This document shows positions 11,977 to 23,106 of a DNA stretch of 64,000 bases, in pieces. The notes under the pieces are model-generated. The model was not told the DNA's origin and ran no database searches. It worked only from the letters and a program-made list of their open reading frames with translations. Origin of the DNA: Muricea muricata (taxonomy: Eukaryota; Cnidaria; Anthozoa; Malacalcyonacea; Plexauridae); contig OY979717.1 of the NCBI GenBank assembly GCA_963855995.1, positions 19,939,906 to 20,003,905 on the forward strand, given 5' to 3'. Every line of letters starts with the position of its first letter. Position 1 is the stretch's first letter. A program made the translations under genes and the position numbers.

Positions 11977-12321
11977 CTTGATTACACTGGAAAAAAACTT
12001 TCCAATTTGACATCCTTTTACTTTTGACTTCCTCCAAAGTACCTCGCGGACAGTCCAATAATCTCTTTTCATCTCCTTTGCAACGCACATTCGCGAGCCA
12101 AAAAATCATATCTCCACTAGTTATATGTGTCTCAACAATTTGTAAACTTGCTACATTTACACCTGGTTTATTTAACTGACGACAAACTACTTCAGAGTTT
12201 TCCATGGTCCAGTTTTCAGCCGACAATTTACCCCAAATTCCACGGTGCCTTATGTGAATTTCAGTTACGAACTTTGTTGGTCCAAATATATTTGAACTGG
12301 AAATCTGGACGAGACGAACAT
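11977..12321 (-). CDS. SRCR domain 6 exon (exon 8)
   Basis: A 345-nt phase 1-1 exon, acceptor ...ttttag, donor gtaaat. The protein runs from VRLVQ through IRHRGIWGKL, EVVCRQLN, VRCKGDEKRLLDC, to FFQC. W...W..E...VVC and RL.DC are classic SRCR positions. Cysteines C3, C5, C6 and C8 are kept; C2 (GKLSA in place of GTVCD) and C7 are both absent. At 115 codons it is slightly long because of an insertion before the first W. Confidence 0.9.
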
Positions 12322-12703
12322 CTAAAATAGTAAAATCACGATTAGATATATTCTAATTCTGAGGCAGGGAATATTAACGAAAGTTTTTCGCTGTTCTCTG
12401 CAATTTCAAAATAATGTAATGTTGTTTTCCTCATTTTAGTATTTTGTTGACTGGTACGCACAGGCAAAATTTCGATTCGTTTGTCAAAACAATTTCCAGG
12501 AAATATTGTTCCTTCGTTGATTAGCTTACAGTAAGACGACAATTGCCCCATTGTTACCTACATTTCTCGTAATTTACGATGATATTGTTACTCCCAATAA
12601 ACTATAATGCATTCTTTTTTATAAACATAACACCGTGCGCCAATTTATTCAAATTAAAATGGTAAAATTTATTAATTAGTATAGGTCATCATGCAATGGC
12701 AAA

Positions 12704-12822
12704 TACAATTTGGGATTAATAGTACGGGTGACTTGTAGAACCGCTTTACTAAAATTGGACACGAGAGAGTCCAATTTGCCAAAATTTCCTAGCATCACGA
12801 ATACTATTAATCCAAAATTGTA
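12704..12822. repeat. 119-bp MITE with TIR tacaatttgggattaata
   Basis: Ends pair as tacaatttgggattaatagta and its complement; an internal hairpin pairs aaattggac with gtccaattt. Non-coding, within an SRCR-gene intron. Confidence 0.75.
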
Positions 12823-12981
12823 CGTAGGATCAGCATGGCATAATTATTTGTTTATAAATGAAAAATTTACACACTTCGAATGTTCAATCAGTATCCAGTG
12901 ATTTTGTCATGGTAATAATTCATTAAGGAAAGAAAAGTCCATATCAGAAGTCACATGTATGGCAGCCATAATAACTAGCTT

Positions 12982-13276
12982 TACACGTATAACTCACTGT
13001 TACACCATAGATATTAGAAAGGGGAATGGATTGACAACGGTATTCAATAATATACACGATCTTCGGTTCAGTTAATTTGAATAAAGCGGAAACAAACATT
13101 GCACAACTTGCTATGGTAATTATGCGCAAAAACGAAATTGAGTTCATGAGCATAATTACCATACAAGTGGGGCAATGTTTGCTTCCGGTGTGCTCAACTG
13201 AAGATAAAATATAGATAACAAAAGAGTTGCCAATCCATCCCTTTTTCTAATATCCATGGTTATACGTATAACCTGG
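12982..13276. repeat. Foldback element, about 295 bp
   Basis: The left arm (acacgtataac ... atagatattagaaaggggaatgg, then gcggaaacaaacattgc) is matched in inverted orientation by gcaatgtttgcttccg, ccatccctttttctaatatcc and gttatacgtat. It lies about 85 bp from the next SRCR exon. Non-coding. Confidence 0.72.
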
Positions 13277-13361
13277 TTTCATCATACTTTGTTCTGCATA
13301 AGGAGTGTCTCCCACCGTTCTGTCAAAAATTAATTGGAATGCTGTTAGCGTGCTCACTTAC

Positions 13362-13679
13362 CTCCTTCGTTGCCTTGACATCTTACTTGAACAGCTCCAT
13401 CGTTACAGACCTCTTCACTTTCTTCTTTACTGGTGCATTCGGATAGTCTGCTTTCCCCACCAGTACAATTAATTCTCATCTCAAGGTATGAAAGGCTTTT
13501 ATTTAAATGACTTCCTGACAAATCATTGGAATGGACAGCTTTTAAGTAACCAAGATCACGACAAACCACACTGGCTTCTGTTAATGTCCAATATTTTCTG
13601 CACACTTTCTTCCAATAATTCTTATGATATATCTCTAACTCGCCTTCGTTAGCTAGTGCAGAATCAACAAGGCGGATAT
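13362..13679 (-). CDS. SRCR domain 5 exon (exon 7), canonical group A
   Basis: A 318-nt phase 1-1 exon between ...attag and gtaagtg. Translation includes IRLVDSA, ELEIYHKNYWKKVC, ASVVCRDLGY, RINCTGGESRLSEC, and CNDGAVQVRC. All six group A cysteines are present in normal spacing, so this is the best preserved domain and the reference for the others. The linker NEGG follows. Spacing to exon 6 is only 161 bp, the tightest pair in the gene. Confidence 0.95.
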
Positions 13680-13840
13680 CTAATTTAAAAAAAACACGAG
13701 AATGCACAAGAATATTATTGAATATTTACTTATATCATCTATCTTGGAAAAAAGGCACAATATAGTTAACTCGATTATTAAATTATTTATTATATTAATT
13801 TTAATGAATAGGGTTTTGTTAATAATAAATTTCCACATAC

Positions 13841-14149
13841 TCATTTTGCATATCAAACCCGCGTCGTCACGACGATTTGAACTATCTTTAGAACTAATCC
13901 AAATACAATCTTGTATTCGACTTTCTGTTCCATTACACTTGATTTTTTTGTACCATATGGCTCCAGATCTCGCATCCAGTACTTCTCGTATGTTCAACAT
14001 TCTGACAGCATCGCTGTAGCCAAGTTGTCGACACATGACTTTTGCTTCAGTAAGAGAAAGTTCATATGCATATAGAGCACCCCAGATACCTTTATGAAGT
14101 AGTTCTATTCTGCCAAGATCAGGACGACCACCATCTTTTAGTCGTATTG
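13841..14149 (-). CDS. SRCR domain 4 exon (exon 6)
   Basis: A 309-nt phase 1-1 exon: acceptor ...ttgtag, donor a|gtatgt. Reads IRLKDGG, GRIELLHKGIWGALYAY, AKVMCRQLGYSDA, KIKCNGTESRIQDC, DDAGLIC. The W, CRQLGY, CNGTES...DC and DAG..C signatures are textbook SRCR. C2 is Tyr (GALY for GTVC) and C7 is missing, leaving C3, C5, C6, C8. Confidence 0.94.
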
Positions 14150-14766
14150 CTACAAAGAAGAAGAAAATAAGAAATGTTTATATTAAACTTCCAACTTCTC
14201 AAATTCAAACTATTATCCAATTATCACTATCTTACAGCAACAATTAATACGTTAACGCTTTAGCACAGCATCTCTTAACTGTAAAAATCATACAAGTAAT
14301 TGTAGCGGTTTCATTTTGAAACAATGGATGCTTGAAAACGTTCTCTTCATTTTTTATTTGATACATAGTTACAGGGAAAAACAATTTTTCTTGTTAAAAA
14401 ATATCACCGTCGTGTTCCCATATGTTGACAATTTTTTACTTGATGTGATCACTGCAGCGTTCCAGAATTATATGCAATGTAATTCGAAATGATTTCGGCA
14501 ATATTTAACAAAATTTGGTGAAATTTCAGCATTGATTTAAGAAATGTCAAAATACGATAAATGTGAAGGGAAAAATTAGGCTTGGCGGTCTATTACATCA
14601 CTATTAAGTATAGTTCGTTCAAAACAGGGTCAATGCAGACATTATAACTACTTGAACAGCATGTACAACTCAGTAAACATTTTATTATATGAGTATAGAG
14701 ATTTATTCATCGATATGGCTGTGCGTAATAATCGTTCCGAATTAGCAATAGCCAATCGGCATCAAG

Positions 14767-14854
14767 AACGATAAAATTTCACTCGGTGAAAAAACATCGT
14801 TCACGGCCTTTGATTGGACGAACGATGTTTTTTCATCAGTGAAAATTTATCGTT
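14767..14854. repeat. Hairpin with 35-bp arms
   Basis: aacgataaaatttcactcgg...gttc pairs with gaacgatgttttttcatcagtg..atcgtt around a short loop; flanking gccaatc / gattggc extends the pairing. Inside the 2-kb TIR element. Confidence 0.8.
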
Positions 14855-15180
14855 CAGCGTTTTGATTGGCTGACCCGAACGTGCAACACCTGCTCGCAGG
14901 CTAGTGTAAACATGGAGTCTGATTTTACAAGTATTTTTTTAACTCACCGAAAAGAGAGATTTAAGACAATTTCACTGATAAAACAACCACCTAAAATCAT
15001 AAAGACGACATTCGTGGCCTCATTAACTTGAAATGAACCTCACGGTTTCATTTTCAGCAAGAAAACAAAGCAATAAATGGTAAGAAATTCCATTTTGATA
15101 TTTTGCTTGTGTGTTTGTTTTTGTCAGTATCATATATCCTTATCTCTATACAATCATCTTTATACTCATATAATAAACAA

Positions 15181-15334
15181 ATTACTTCATGGTTGGTTCG
15201 TTTGTACGATTTTTATTATTCACTCGATGTGAAGGATCGCTAAACTCACTCGTTCGCTGCGCTCACTCGTTCGTTTAACGATCCTTCACAGCTCGTGAAT
15301 AAAAATCGTACGCACTCACCAACCATGAAGTAAT
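15181..15334. repeat. Foldback of 154 bp with a cactcgttcg-rich loop
   Basis: attacttcatggttggt ... gtacgatttttatt ... gaaggatcg pairs with cgatccttc ... aataaaaatcgtac ... accaaccatgaagtaat. The loop contains two cactcgttcg copies. The outer parts at 14672-14712 and 15127-15180 (attatatgagtata) are also inverted matches, so it may be part of a larger inserted palindrome. Confidence 0.75.
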
Positions 15335-15378
15335 CTCTATTTATGCAGCCATCACGCTTAGAAGCTGGACAAAATCTT

Positions 15379-15901
15379 CAATCCATACATATCGTCACAC
15401 TCTTGGCAGGATCATTTTTAATATCTTTGGATAAAACCACAATGGCGTGGTGTTGAAGATCACTTTTGGATTTATAGCTACTGCCTTCCGTTGACGCGGA
15501 TCTCTCTCTTATTGCACAATCCACATCTTTACGCCGGCAGATCAGTCTGGACATTCTTTTACTCCAAAAACAAAGCTCAGGTGGCTGGTCAATGGCAAAA
15601 GACTAAGCTGTCGTCTTGTGCCATTGACAAGTTTGATTTGTTCTGGAGGTAGTACGTGAGACACAAAAAGTCATTTTGACTCTTAAATAACCACCCCTGA
15701 AAAACCTCGTTATCGAAAATTCCTGTCGACACACATTTGCCTTGCCTGAGATGATGACCACGTTGATCTTGACCACCAAAGGTCACCACACATATATCTG
15801 TGAAAACTGCATGTTGATTCAGGATGCCAAACACCAGTTAATGGACCTCCTATACACTTGAAATTCGTTTTAGAACAACTACAGGAAAAAGGAGTATCCA
15901 A
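15379..15901 (-). pseudogene. Frameshifted coding relic, probable transposase C-terminus
   Basis: Several adjacent minus-strand frames look coding but do not connect without frameshifts. They include VTFGGQDQRGHHLRQGKC, then PEQIKLVNGTRRQLSLLPL in another register, and a final stretch CRRKDVDCAIRERSAS ending ICMD and a stop at 15379. Sense-codon composition and the enclosing TIRs suggest the C-terminal half of a transposase. I do not recognise the superfamily. A decayed host exon is the alternative. Confidence 0.4.
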
Positions 15902-16912
15902 CCTGATCTACAGTCGTAAACCAACTGAGAAACATCTGGATAATCCTCACTAAGTGGGCGATTTACGTTAACGGAATTAAGGCAGCACAAATGCAAAGCC
16001 AGATGATCTTTCAAATGCCATTGTTACCGATTCAAAGATATTCCGTGTGATCCAGTTAAGAGTTTGACGATTGAAATTTTTTTCTAAAACTGATAGTTGC
16101 ATAAAATATTAACTCAGTAGTACATGGTGGTTTAGTAGATAGTTCTAGTACTTGAACGAACTATGCCTATAAAAGAGCCCAATTTTTATATTTCTTAAGA
16201 ACAGTAAACAAGCAATTCTGAAATCACATTTATCCTATTTTAACATTTTTTACATGCTTTGCATATAATTGCGGGAAAGTAAGAGCAACAAAAAATGGCC
16301 GCCAACGCGGTGGTCATGAACAAAATTGAGGGAATCTCGTACAATATCTAGGAATGAAGAATAAACAAACAATGCTGAAATTTCGCCAAATGTTGTAAAA
16401 TAATGCCGATGCTAGTTATCACCAAATTTGCACACGATTATGGAACGCAGTGTACGGTATGTTATTTACATATAGTCCGCTCGGGGAGGGGGGAGTGTAA
16501 TCCGTGTAATCTTCGCCTAAGTTAGGATATGATTTTCCATGTTTATAGTATGATATGAAAATACAAACTTTCGACTAAAATTACAAGTTGTCTAAAGTGT
16601 TTGTTGTTGTATATTATATAGGATAATTTTTAACATAATACCATTGTTTGCCGTGGCTATCATACAACCAATAGTTCTGTTGTTTGAAGACATGATAATA
16701 TTTGTTATCATAATGTTTCTAAGCACCAATCTCTCGTCTACACTTATAAAAAAATGAATCCATATTTTAATTCCATGTTGTAATTCACATTATTTGTTCG
16801 CATCATATAGTTCAAGGATATCTCAAGTTCCGGATCCCCACTTTCTCAACAACACGTAGCTCGCTTGCATTGTATGATCAGATTCATGCACAAAAAAGCC
16901 GGAAAAACTTAC

Positions 16913-17200
16913 ATTTTCCCTTACATTGCACGTGTACTATACGCGTGCATTTGGAATTTGGACGATAAGTAGTGCTACACTTTCTCAAGCCATCTTCTGC
17001 TCCATTACACTGAATATCATTTCGCCAAATCTTCATTTCTTTAATATCAGTAGTGAAATAATGGTCTTTTTCACATTTTTTGCTGTAGCCTAGATCCCAG
17101 CATACCACACGTGTGTTGTTAATGTGCCATACATCTCCACAAACATAATACCACGTTTTACTGCGATAGACTTGAACTGCAGCGCTCTCGAGTCGTATAT
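16913..17200 (-). CDS. SRCR domain 3 exon (exon 5), seven cysteines
   Basis: A 288-nt phase 1-1 exon: acceptor ...tttag, donor t|gtaagt. Reads IRLESAAVQVYRSKTWYYVC, TRVVCWDLGYSKKC, DIQCNGAEDGLRKC, SKC, HVQC. All six group A cysteines plus an extra one just after the LGY motif, near the position where group B domains carry an additional cysteine, but its usual partner was not seen. The N-terminal loop is short. Joins exon 6 in phase (S). Confidence 0.93.
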
Positions 17201-17794
17201 CTAAAGAAACATGCACGTACAGATCTGATTAGCCTTCCATACAGTTATCCCTTGGGAAAAGTGGCTGGTTTATCCAGCAGACTATTTGCTTTATACTTTC
17301 GATGCCGGGTGTATAAAAACTCTTTAAAACTACTATTTAGTATTTTTATACCTATATATAGGATATATACATGCTGGGTTTTTTTCCAAGAAACTGGGTC
17401 TTGAGGTAAAAAATCAACATTTGGTCTTTGATTACTTGTTTAGAGATCTTGAAGTAAATCTCAACCTCGTACTGTATATAGTAGAGAAAAGCCAGAGAAC
17501 TAAATAGTTTGCATACCACGTACAGTTTTCGCGCGAACTGCAGCTCGCTTAATTTCGAACAATAAATGCAAAGAGAAGACACGTACTGAAGAAATAATCC
17601 GATTAGATTATCAAATTTCCGATTTTAAGCCGCCTTTTTCAATTTAGTTTAAAAATTCACTAAAATTTTAATGTGCCTGAGTGCATCTCAAGTATACGTA
17701 ACTTTGTCTGCATGACTCGATTGTTAACATGTGCTTTAAAATACGAGCAGGAGTGCTTTGTCAGACATAAAACGCAAGGCGCAGCCGAGCGTTT

Positions 17795-19690
17795 TATTTT
17801 TGATACGGCACGAACTGCGAATATTTTAAATTAGGCCGCATGTCGAGACCTTGAAACTTGCCTAGAAAACTATTTTCATAGTGCATGTCTGAGAAGTGAA
17901 ATATTTCAATGGGAAGTAACACTTTAAAGTACGTTGAGTTCAAACCGGAAACGTTGCTACACTGTAGACCCGCAGTTTTTTCATAAACAGCTATTTTATC
18001 TTGACTAATTTCACGACAATTTTTTTCATTGTTCAGCGACACGGATTGATGAGGACACACGGTTGCATAACTTAAAATGACAAATTCCTGTGAAACAGTC
18101 TCCACATTTAACAAAAGACTGTTTTGCTTGGATTATTTTGAACTATGTAATTTTAAGCGCGATGGAGGTAAACTACATATCTTGTCTACAAGTTGCTAAG
18201 GTAGTAGTATATTTCTTTGTAAAATCATCAGTTTTAGTTCTAACTCTATAAAAAAAGAACGTTAATCTCAATCTATATGGACTATATATGTGGCCTGAGA
18301 AATAACTTCTTTCGTTCGATCAAACGGTATTGTGCAACGATGAAAATGCCAAGTGGTATGATGGATAGCATTTAAATTTCCAACACAGTCGTTGACACCT
18401 AGTTCAAGATGTAATTTATTGTTTTATTTAACTATAATATATCTATTGGTGTTTTTCTGTGCAATAAGCGAAAATTATTGGGGAGAGGGCGTTTATACAC
18501 GCTTTAAAACGCACAAACATCTGCGCTTCGTCGTAAGTTTAGAGAAAAGATTTGATACAGTAACTTTGCCACTGAACTCCGTCCTTGATATGAATCGTAA
18601 GTCTTCTACGAGCAACCCATCGACAATATTTCATTCTACTGCTGCCTTTACCGTTACGTTGGCTTGGCGTTACCATAGTTAATAGAGTACATAGTTTGGA
18701 AACTCATTAGAATAACAATATAACTCATTATCTGGGTTGGTCAACGTTTATGCAAAAATATGGTTCTTCATCACCACGTGTCTATTGTGTATTTGCCAAA
18801 TCCACCAATAGGAATTCTTGAATTGCCCTATTGTTCAAGTCGCGGATGGCTAACTTTCCTACAACGTTGTTATTGGTTAGTTAGGTAAAAATACAATACG
18901 CACGTGACGACAAAGGACCTTATTTCTGCATAAACTAGAACAATAACAAAGATAATGACTTATATTGTAGTTCTAATGAGTTTCCAAACCATCTAGCTCT
19001 ATTAACTGTGGCGCTACATTTGTTTTGAATACCTTGATCGCGTCAAAAGAACTATTTTCTCAGCCAATGACATAGTTAAAAGACTTAACGTCCTTTTAAT
19101 TTTCTAGAACTGTGCATTTTAGAAAGCGGTATCGGTACCATCTTAAAGTTGTAGCCCAAATATTTTGTTTACGTCCAACACGCATAAGATTACATATCTC
19201 AAAATAACTCGAGCAAAACGATCTTTTGTTGAAAGTGGCTTGTTAATAGAAATCCTTGTGAGTGACATAATTGTGTGTCTTCATTCATCCATGTCGTTGA
19301 ACAATGAGAAAAAATGTTGTGAAATTAGTAAAGGAAAAATAGCAGTTTGTGTAAAAAACTGCGGTCCTATGGCGGGGAAACTCTTTGGATACGAACTCAG
19401 CGTGTTCTATTCATTTATTATTTATTTAAAATTTTATTGAAAAATCGTTATTCACGGTAACCTATTCAATCTAACAAATTGTTTTTCAAAGGGCCGTGTG
19501 AAAGCATTAACAATAAGGAACTAAATACAACAATACAACGTTACATTATTGACTATTACATCTTACTTCTATAGTACACTGGCAGCTGTTCCAAAGTGTT
19601 AGTTCCCGTTAAAATATTTCAATTCTTAGACCTGCACTATGAAACTCAACGATATCAGAGCACAACATACGGCCTAAATGGCTTTAAGGA
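17795..19690. repeat. Diverged inverted duplication around a MITE
   Basis: Sequence at 17795-18140 recurs in inverted orientation at 19195-19690 with roughly three-quarters identity by eye. Shared blocks include agcaaaac..tcttttgtt, gtcgctgaacaatga / gtcgttgaacaatga, gaaattagt, then ttgaaatatttca...gacatgcactatgaa / aatatttcaattcttagacctgcactatgaa. The right arm has about 170 bp of extra sequence. The same peptide pattern (SLNNEK..C.EIS..KIAV) in both arms could be the trace of a shared coding relic or just shared DNA. Confidence 0.62.
18677..19007. repeat. 331-bp palindromic MITE
   Basis: Ends agttaatagag...tttggaaactcattagaa and its inverted match ttctaatgagtttccaaa...ctctattaact; pairing continues inward through cacgtg-containing stretches. 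Located between the two arms of the larger inverted duplication. Confidence 0.85.
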
Positions 19691-20303
19691 CGATCATTTT
19701 TATACCCATCTTGTCAGTTTGTTTGCGAAAGAATTCTCAATATAGATGTCGTAAAGTGCCGAGAATATCGAGGCAAAACTTTTGTGACACATAATTATAT
19801 TTCCTTTGTTTTTTGAATTGTCATGAATTATTATGAATTTAAACAATCATTTTAATATTTCAGCCATCTACTGACCCTCTCCTGAATATATTATCAAATT
19901 CGACGTTTAAATTCTTGTGTATGGTGGCCCAGCGCTATCATTGATTTTTAAGGAAGTTATTTTGAACAGTTATTACATAATTCTAAAAACCAAATATTTT
20001 TTAATTGTTTTTTACCCCAGCTTGTAGATTTAAATGAATTTCTATTTCAAAAGTAATTGTTGTTTTGGTTTGGAGTTCGGTGAAGCAATTTTTATTTTGA
20101 TCTCTGGCCCAGCGTTATCAATATGAAAAAAATGAATTCGCCGCACGTGGCCCACCGCCATCATTATCAAGCCGGAAATTTATATCAGAATTCCAAGGTA
20201 GTTTTCGGAAAGTGGAAGCACAAATCGACGTGAGAAGTTGCCACGATTTTTGCAGGTATAGAAACTCTATCCAGGTTATCTATGTCAGATCATGCAATGA
20301 ATT

Positions 20304-20525
20304 ATGTGCGTTCATTCTTCAAGTGCGAATAGCTGTAGGAAAGATAACGAACAACTAAAGAGATATCTTGAACAATATGGTGTTGATATGAGTGGATACA
20401 GAAGGTCACAAGTATTACATTTTGTTAAACGAGATATTTTCCAGAATACGCCTGGGCCATTGCCACGCTTGAAAGGAGACTTCGACAATTTGATTCAAGA
20501 TAGATTGATTATAAAACATCAATAG
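20304..20525 (+). CDS. Unrecognised 73-codon ORF inside the long-TIR element
   Basis: The frame reads as ordinary protein: charged helix (KDNEQLKRYLEQYGVDMSGY), then HFVKRDIF and PGPLPRLKGDFDNLI. The 5' part overlaps the left TIR and the frame stops at 20523-20525. Composition is more protein-like than neighbouring frames, so it may be the remains of a protein carried by the element. I recognise no family; it could be a chance ORF. Confidence 0.3.
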   Translation: MCVHSSSANSCRKDNEQLKRYLEQYGVDMSGYRRSQVLHFVKRDIFQNTPGPLPRLKGDFDNLIQDRLIIKHQ

Positions 20526-20769
20526 AGCCATAGAGGCAGTTTCAGGATTAAGGCTTCCAATAATCAAACTGATTACTTAAATAATCGTCTATTGAAGTTT
20601 GTTTGTCCAAGCATCTCATCACCGTGATACCATCAGCAAATTGCATTTTCTGGCCAATAAGAACGCCGGACTAGCTGGCTGCAGCCATTAAACTACATAA
20701 TAACAGTGAACTGTAATACAACTGGAACGCTGACTCAATACAAAAGTTCAATTAATGGCTGAAGCCAAG

Positions 20770-21085
20770 TTAGTTTTCTGAGTTTTGAGACGAAATACTT
20801 AACGCCAAAGATCAGACCGTGCATCAAATTGAAGCTATTAAAAAGTTACATTTAATATCAAAAAATCATCACTTTATACAAAAAAGAAATGCCTTAAAAA
20901 TACGAAAACGACGGCAATTTGGCAAAATACGGCAAATTTCCCTTCAAAGTTTAAGGTGTTTGTCTTTCACCTAAAGTCTATAATTTTTACACCAAATACA
21001 ACTTTTTAATAGCTTTCATTTGATATGTGGCCCATTTTGCGACGTTTAGTATTTTAACTCAAAACTCAGAAAAACTGAATCAAAT
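20770..21085. repeat. Nested palindrome, about 315 bp
   Basis: gttagttttctgagttttga...gaaatacttaacg (left) is matched in inverted orientation by cgtttagtatttt...ctcaaaactcagaaaaactg (right). Sits inside the 19928-21917 element, so it is younger. Confidence 0.75.
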
Positions 21086-22083
21086 TGGCTTCAATTTCCC
21101 CCCCCCTGACTTATCGTTCCAGTTTACTTATAGTTCAATGCATAATAATAGTACGACATGTTGCACGTACTGCTGTATGGCTGTATCCATTTCCTATACA
21201 GTGTGAGTGCCTATACACTTATGAACACAATTGCTGCAACATTGTCACCAGTAATGCAATGATTTTTTTTTTTGAAATTTGAATCCTTTTCAGTTGTTTA
21301 TTTAAATAATCATTTGGTTCTTGCGAGCCTTATGCTGAAACTGCATGTACGACTCTATCGATGTTGTATAATCAATATATCTTATTCCAAATTGTCGTCT
21401 CCTGTCAAGTGGGGCAATGTCCCAGTTGTATTACGGAAAATCTCGTTAAACAAAACCTAATATTTCTGACCTTTTTAAATTTTGCGTCACATATGGTTCA
21501 AGGTTTGTCTTTAGCTGTTCATCGTCCTTACAACTACTATTCGCCATTGAAGAATGAACGCACGTAAGTCAACAGTGCTTTTACTTTCCAAAACCACCTT
21601 TAATTTCTCAAATTCTGATATAAATTGCCGGTTTGATAATGATTGGGCTAGGCCACGCGCGCCAAACTGATTTTAAGTTTTTTTCGTGATGATAACTCTG
21701 GACCAGAGATCAAAAATAAAAAAAAATAAAAATTGCTTCACCGAACTCCAATGTGAAATAACAATTACTTTTCAAATAGAAATTTATTCAAATTTACAAT
21801 CTAAAATAAAAAAAAGACATTTAAAAAAAAAATTTGGTTTTTAGAATCAGCCAATCCATTATTTTAGAATAATTACTGTTCAAAATAACCTCCTTAAAAA
21901 TCGATGATAGCGCTGGGAAGTTAATAGTATAGGCTTTGCTCGTAATATTCATTCTGTTTTATCGTTTCAAATACGTGAAACAACCTATATATTTGGTGTA
22001 TTACAGGCTAGGGGCAGGGGTACATGTAGGTAATTGAATGTAATTAATATTCAGGGTGTATGTTTTCCGCGCGCTGATCTTAC

Positions 22084-22376
22084 TTGTTCACAGGCAAGAG
22101 CGACTTGGAATATAGCAGCAGTTTTTTCTGGTTTCGTCGGACAGCACGTCAATTTATTTCTTTCATTCTGGCATCGAAAGTTCTTGTGATCTTTTTTATG
22201 CTTATAGATTTCCCGCCAATGCAAGTTCTTCAGTAGTTTCGGAAATCCAAGCGTGGTACATACTAGTTCGCCAAACGTTTTATCCCAGTGTTTCGCGTAA
22301 AGAATCTCCCATTTTTCTTTAAATTTTATCTCGACTTTTCCAAGATGAACGTAGCCATACTCATAAAACCGTATTG
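22084..22376 (-). CDS. SRCR domain 2 exon (exon 4), no ATG, end phase odd
   Basis: A continuous minus-strand frame from acceptor ...ttgtag reads IRFYEYG, GKVEIKFKEKWEILYAKHW, GELVCTTLGFPK, FRCQNERNKLTCC, VALACEQ. W...W....ELVC..LGF is a clear, divergent SRCR. Cysteines C3, C5, C6 and C8 are present (plus one adjacent to C6); C2 and C7 absent. It starts in phase 1, but the obvious donor (caa|gtaaga) leaves phase 0, unlike the other SRCR exons, so it does not join exon 5 in frame. Either an unseen small exon follows, a weaker donor (gcct|gtgaac, phase 1, losing C8) is used, or the exon is damaged. Confidence 0.72.
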
Positions 22377-23070
22377 CTACAAATAATTGTTAAAAATTTA
22401 AAAAGGATTTTACCGTTATTACATTAGCCTAAACTAATGGGTGTACACGCAAAGTCATTTTCCTCCTTTCCTCCTTTCACACAGAAATGATCATGATCTT
22501 CTTTTGGTGTCTGCCGGACGTCAGCAATAATGAACGCCAGCAAAACCTCTTTGATATTAACTGCATCAATCGCTTCTTTATGCAACTTCTTGTTTTGATC
22601 GATCTCCCTCTACCTCTTATTGACGATCAACCTCTTGATTCTCCACACAGTCCACCCGTAGATTTGTTGATTCCACCTGCATAGTCCATTCTTTTCTGCA
22701 CGTAACTTCCCGCTACTTGACCACCTTCATGTTGCAGTCAGTCCGACAATTTGCCCATGCTATGCAAATTTAAATCATTATCATTATTCATTTTTTTAGA
22801 AATTGATTCCTTATAAGGTCTATAAACACAGAAAAATTTGCATTTGCATGACCAAATGTCGGGCTGGCTTCGCCACTGGTTACAGTCAGCGACTGCAACA
22901 TGATGATCCCCATGCTCTGTGTGAGGTGAAACTATGCTTGCTTGTGTGTAACTCAAAGCTAAGCGATATCATTACTACTAAAAACTGAAAATGATGCTAT
23001 TCCTCATCACAGGCAACCCAATTATCGGACAATAATTATACAACACTAACGAATCGAAATTGGTACTTAC
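22377..23070. other. Intron sequence, no gene recognised
   Basis: Frames at 22487-22684 (plus) and 22738-22956 (minus) have no domain signal and no convincing splice sites in register with the SRCR gene. Confidence 0.4.
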
Positions 23071-23106
23071 GCCGTGAATCGCATGTCAATGCTGGCGGAA
23101 AAGGAT
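23071..23106 (-). CDS. 36-nt linker exon (exon 3)
   Basis: Between ...tttag and gtaagtacc lies a 36-nt open segment, phase 1-1, encoding PFPPALTCDSRR. Proline-rich short linkers between SRCR domains on symmetric mini-exons are known from DMBT1-like proteins. It keeps the frame between exon 2 and exon 4 whether included or skipped, so alternative use is possible. Its single cysteine could pair with an unpaired one nearby. Evidence is splice sites plus phase only. Confidence 0.55.

Larger units (their letters stand above)
14450..16452. mobile_element. 2-kb TIR element holding a transposase-like relic
   Basis: Diverged inverted arms of about 90 bp: cactgcagcgttcca at 14450-14464 against the complement of tggaacgcagtg at 16441-16452, then shared inward sequence including ggtgaaatttcagcattg on the left and its match on the right. 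Between them lies a frameshifted minus-strand reading region (15379-15901) and two internal hairpins. The class II assignment rests on TIR plus interior coding; no clear target duplication was found. Confidence 0.55.
19928..21917. mobile_element. 2-kb element with about 400-bp terminal inverted repeats
   Basis: The left end cccagcgctatcattgattt and the right end aaatcgatgatagcgctggg are near-perfect inverted matches. Homology continues inward through gttcggtgaagcaatttttatttt, aattgccggtttgataatgat-like blocks, and out to gtgcgttcattcttcaa...gcgaatag (about 20310-20335 left; 21545-21570 right). The arms frame a short plus-strand ORF and a nested palindrome. Long-TIR class II element, superfamily unassigned; no obvious target duplication. 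Confidence 0.75.
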
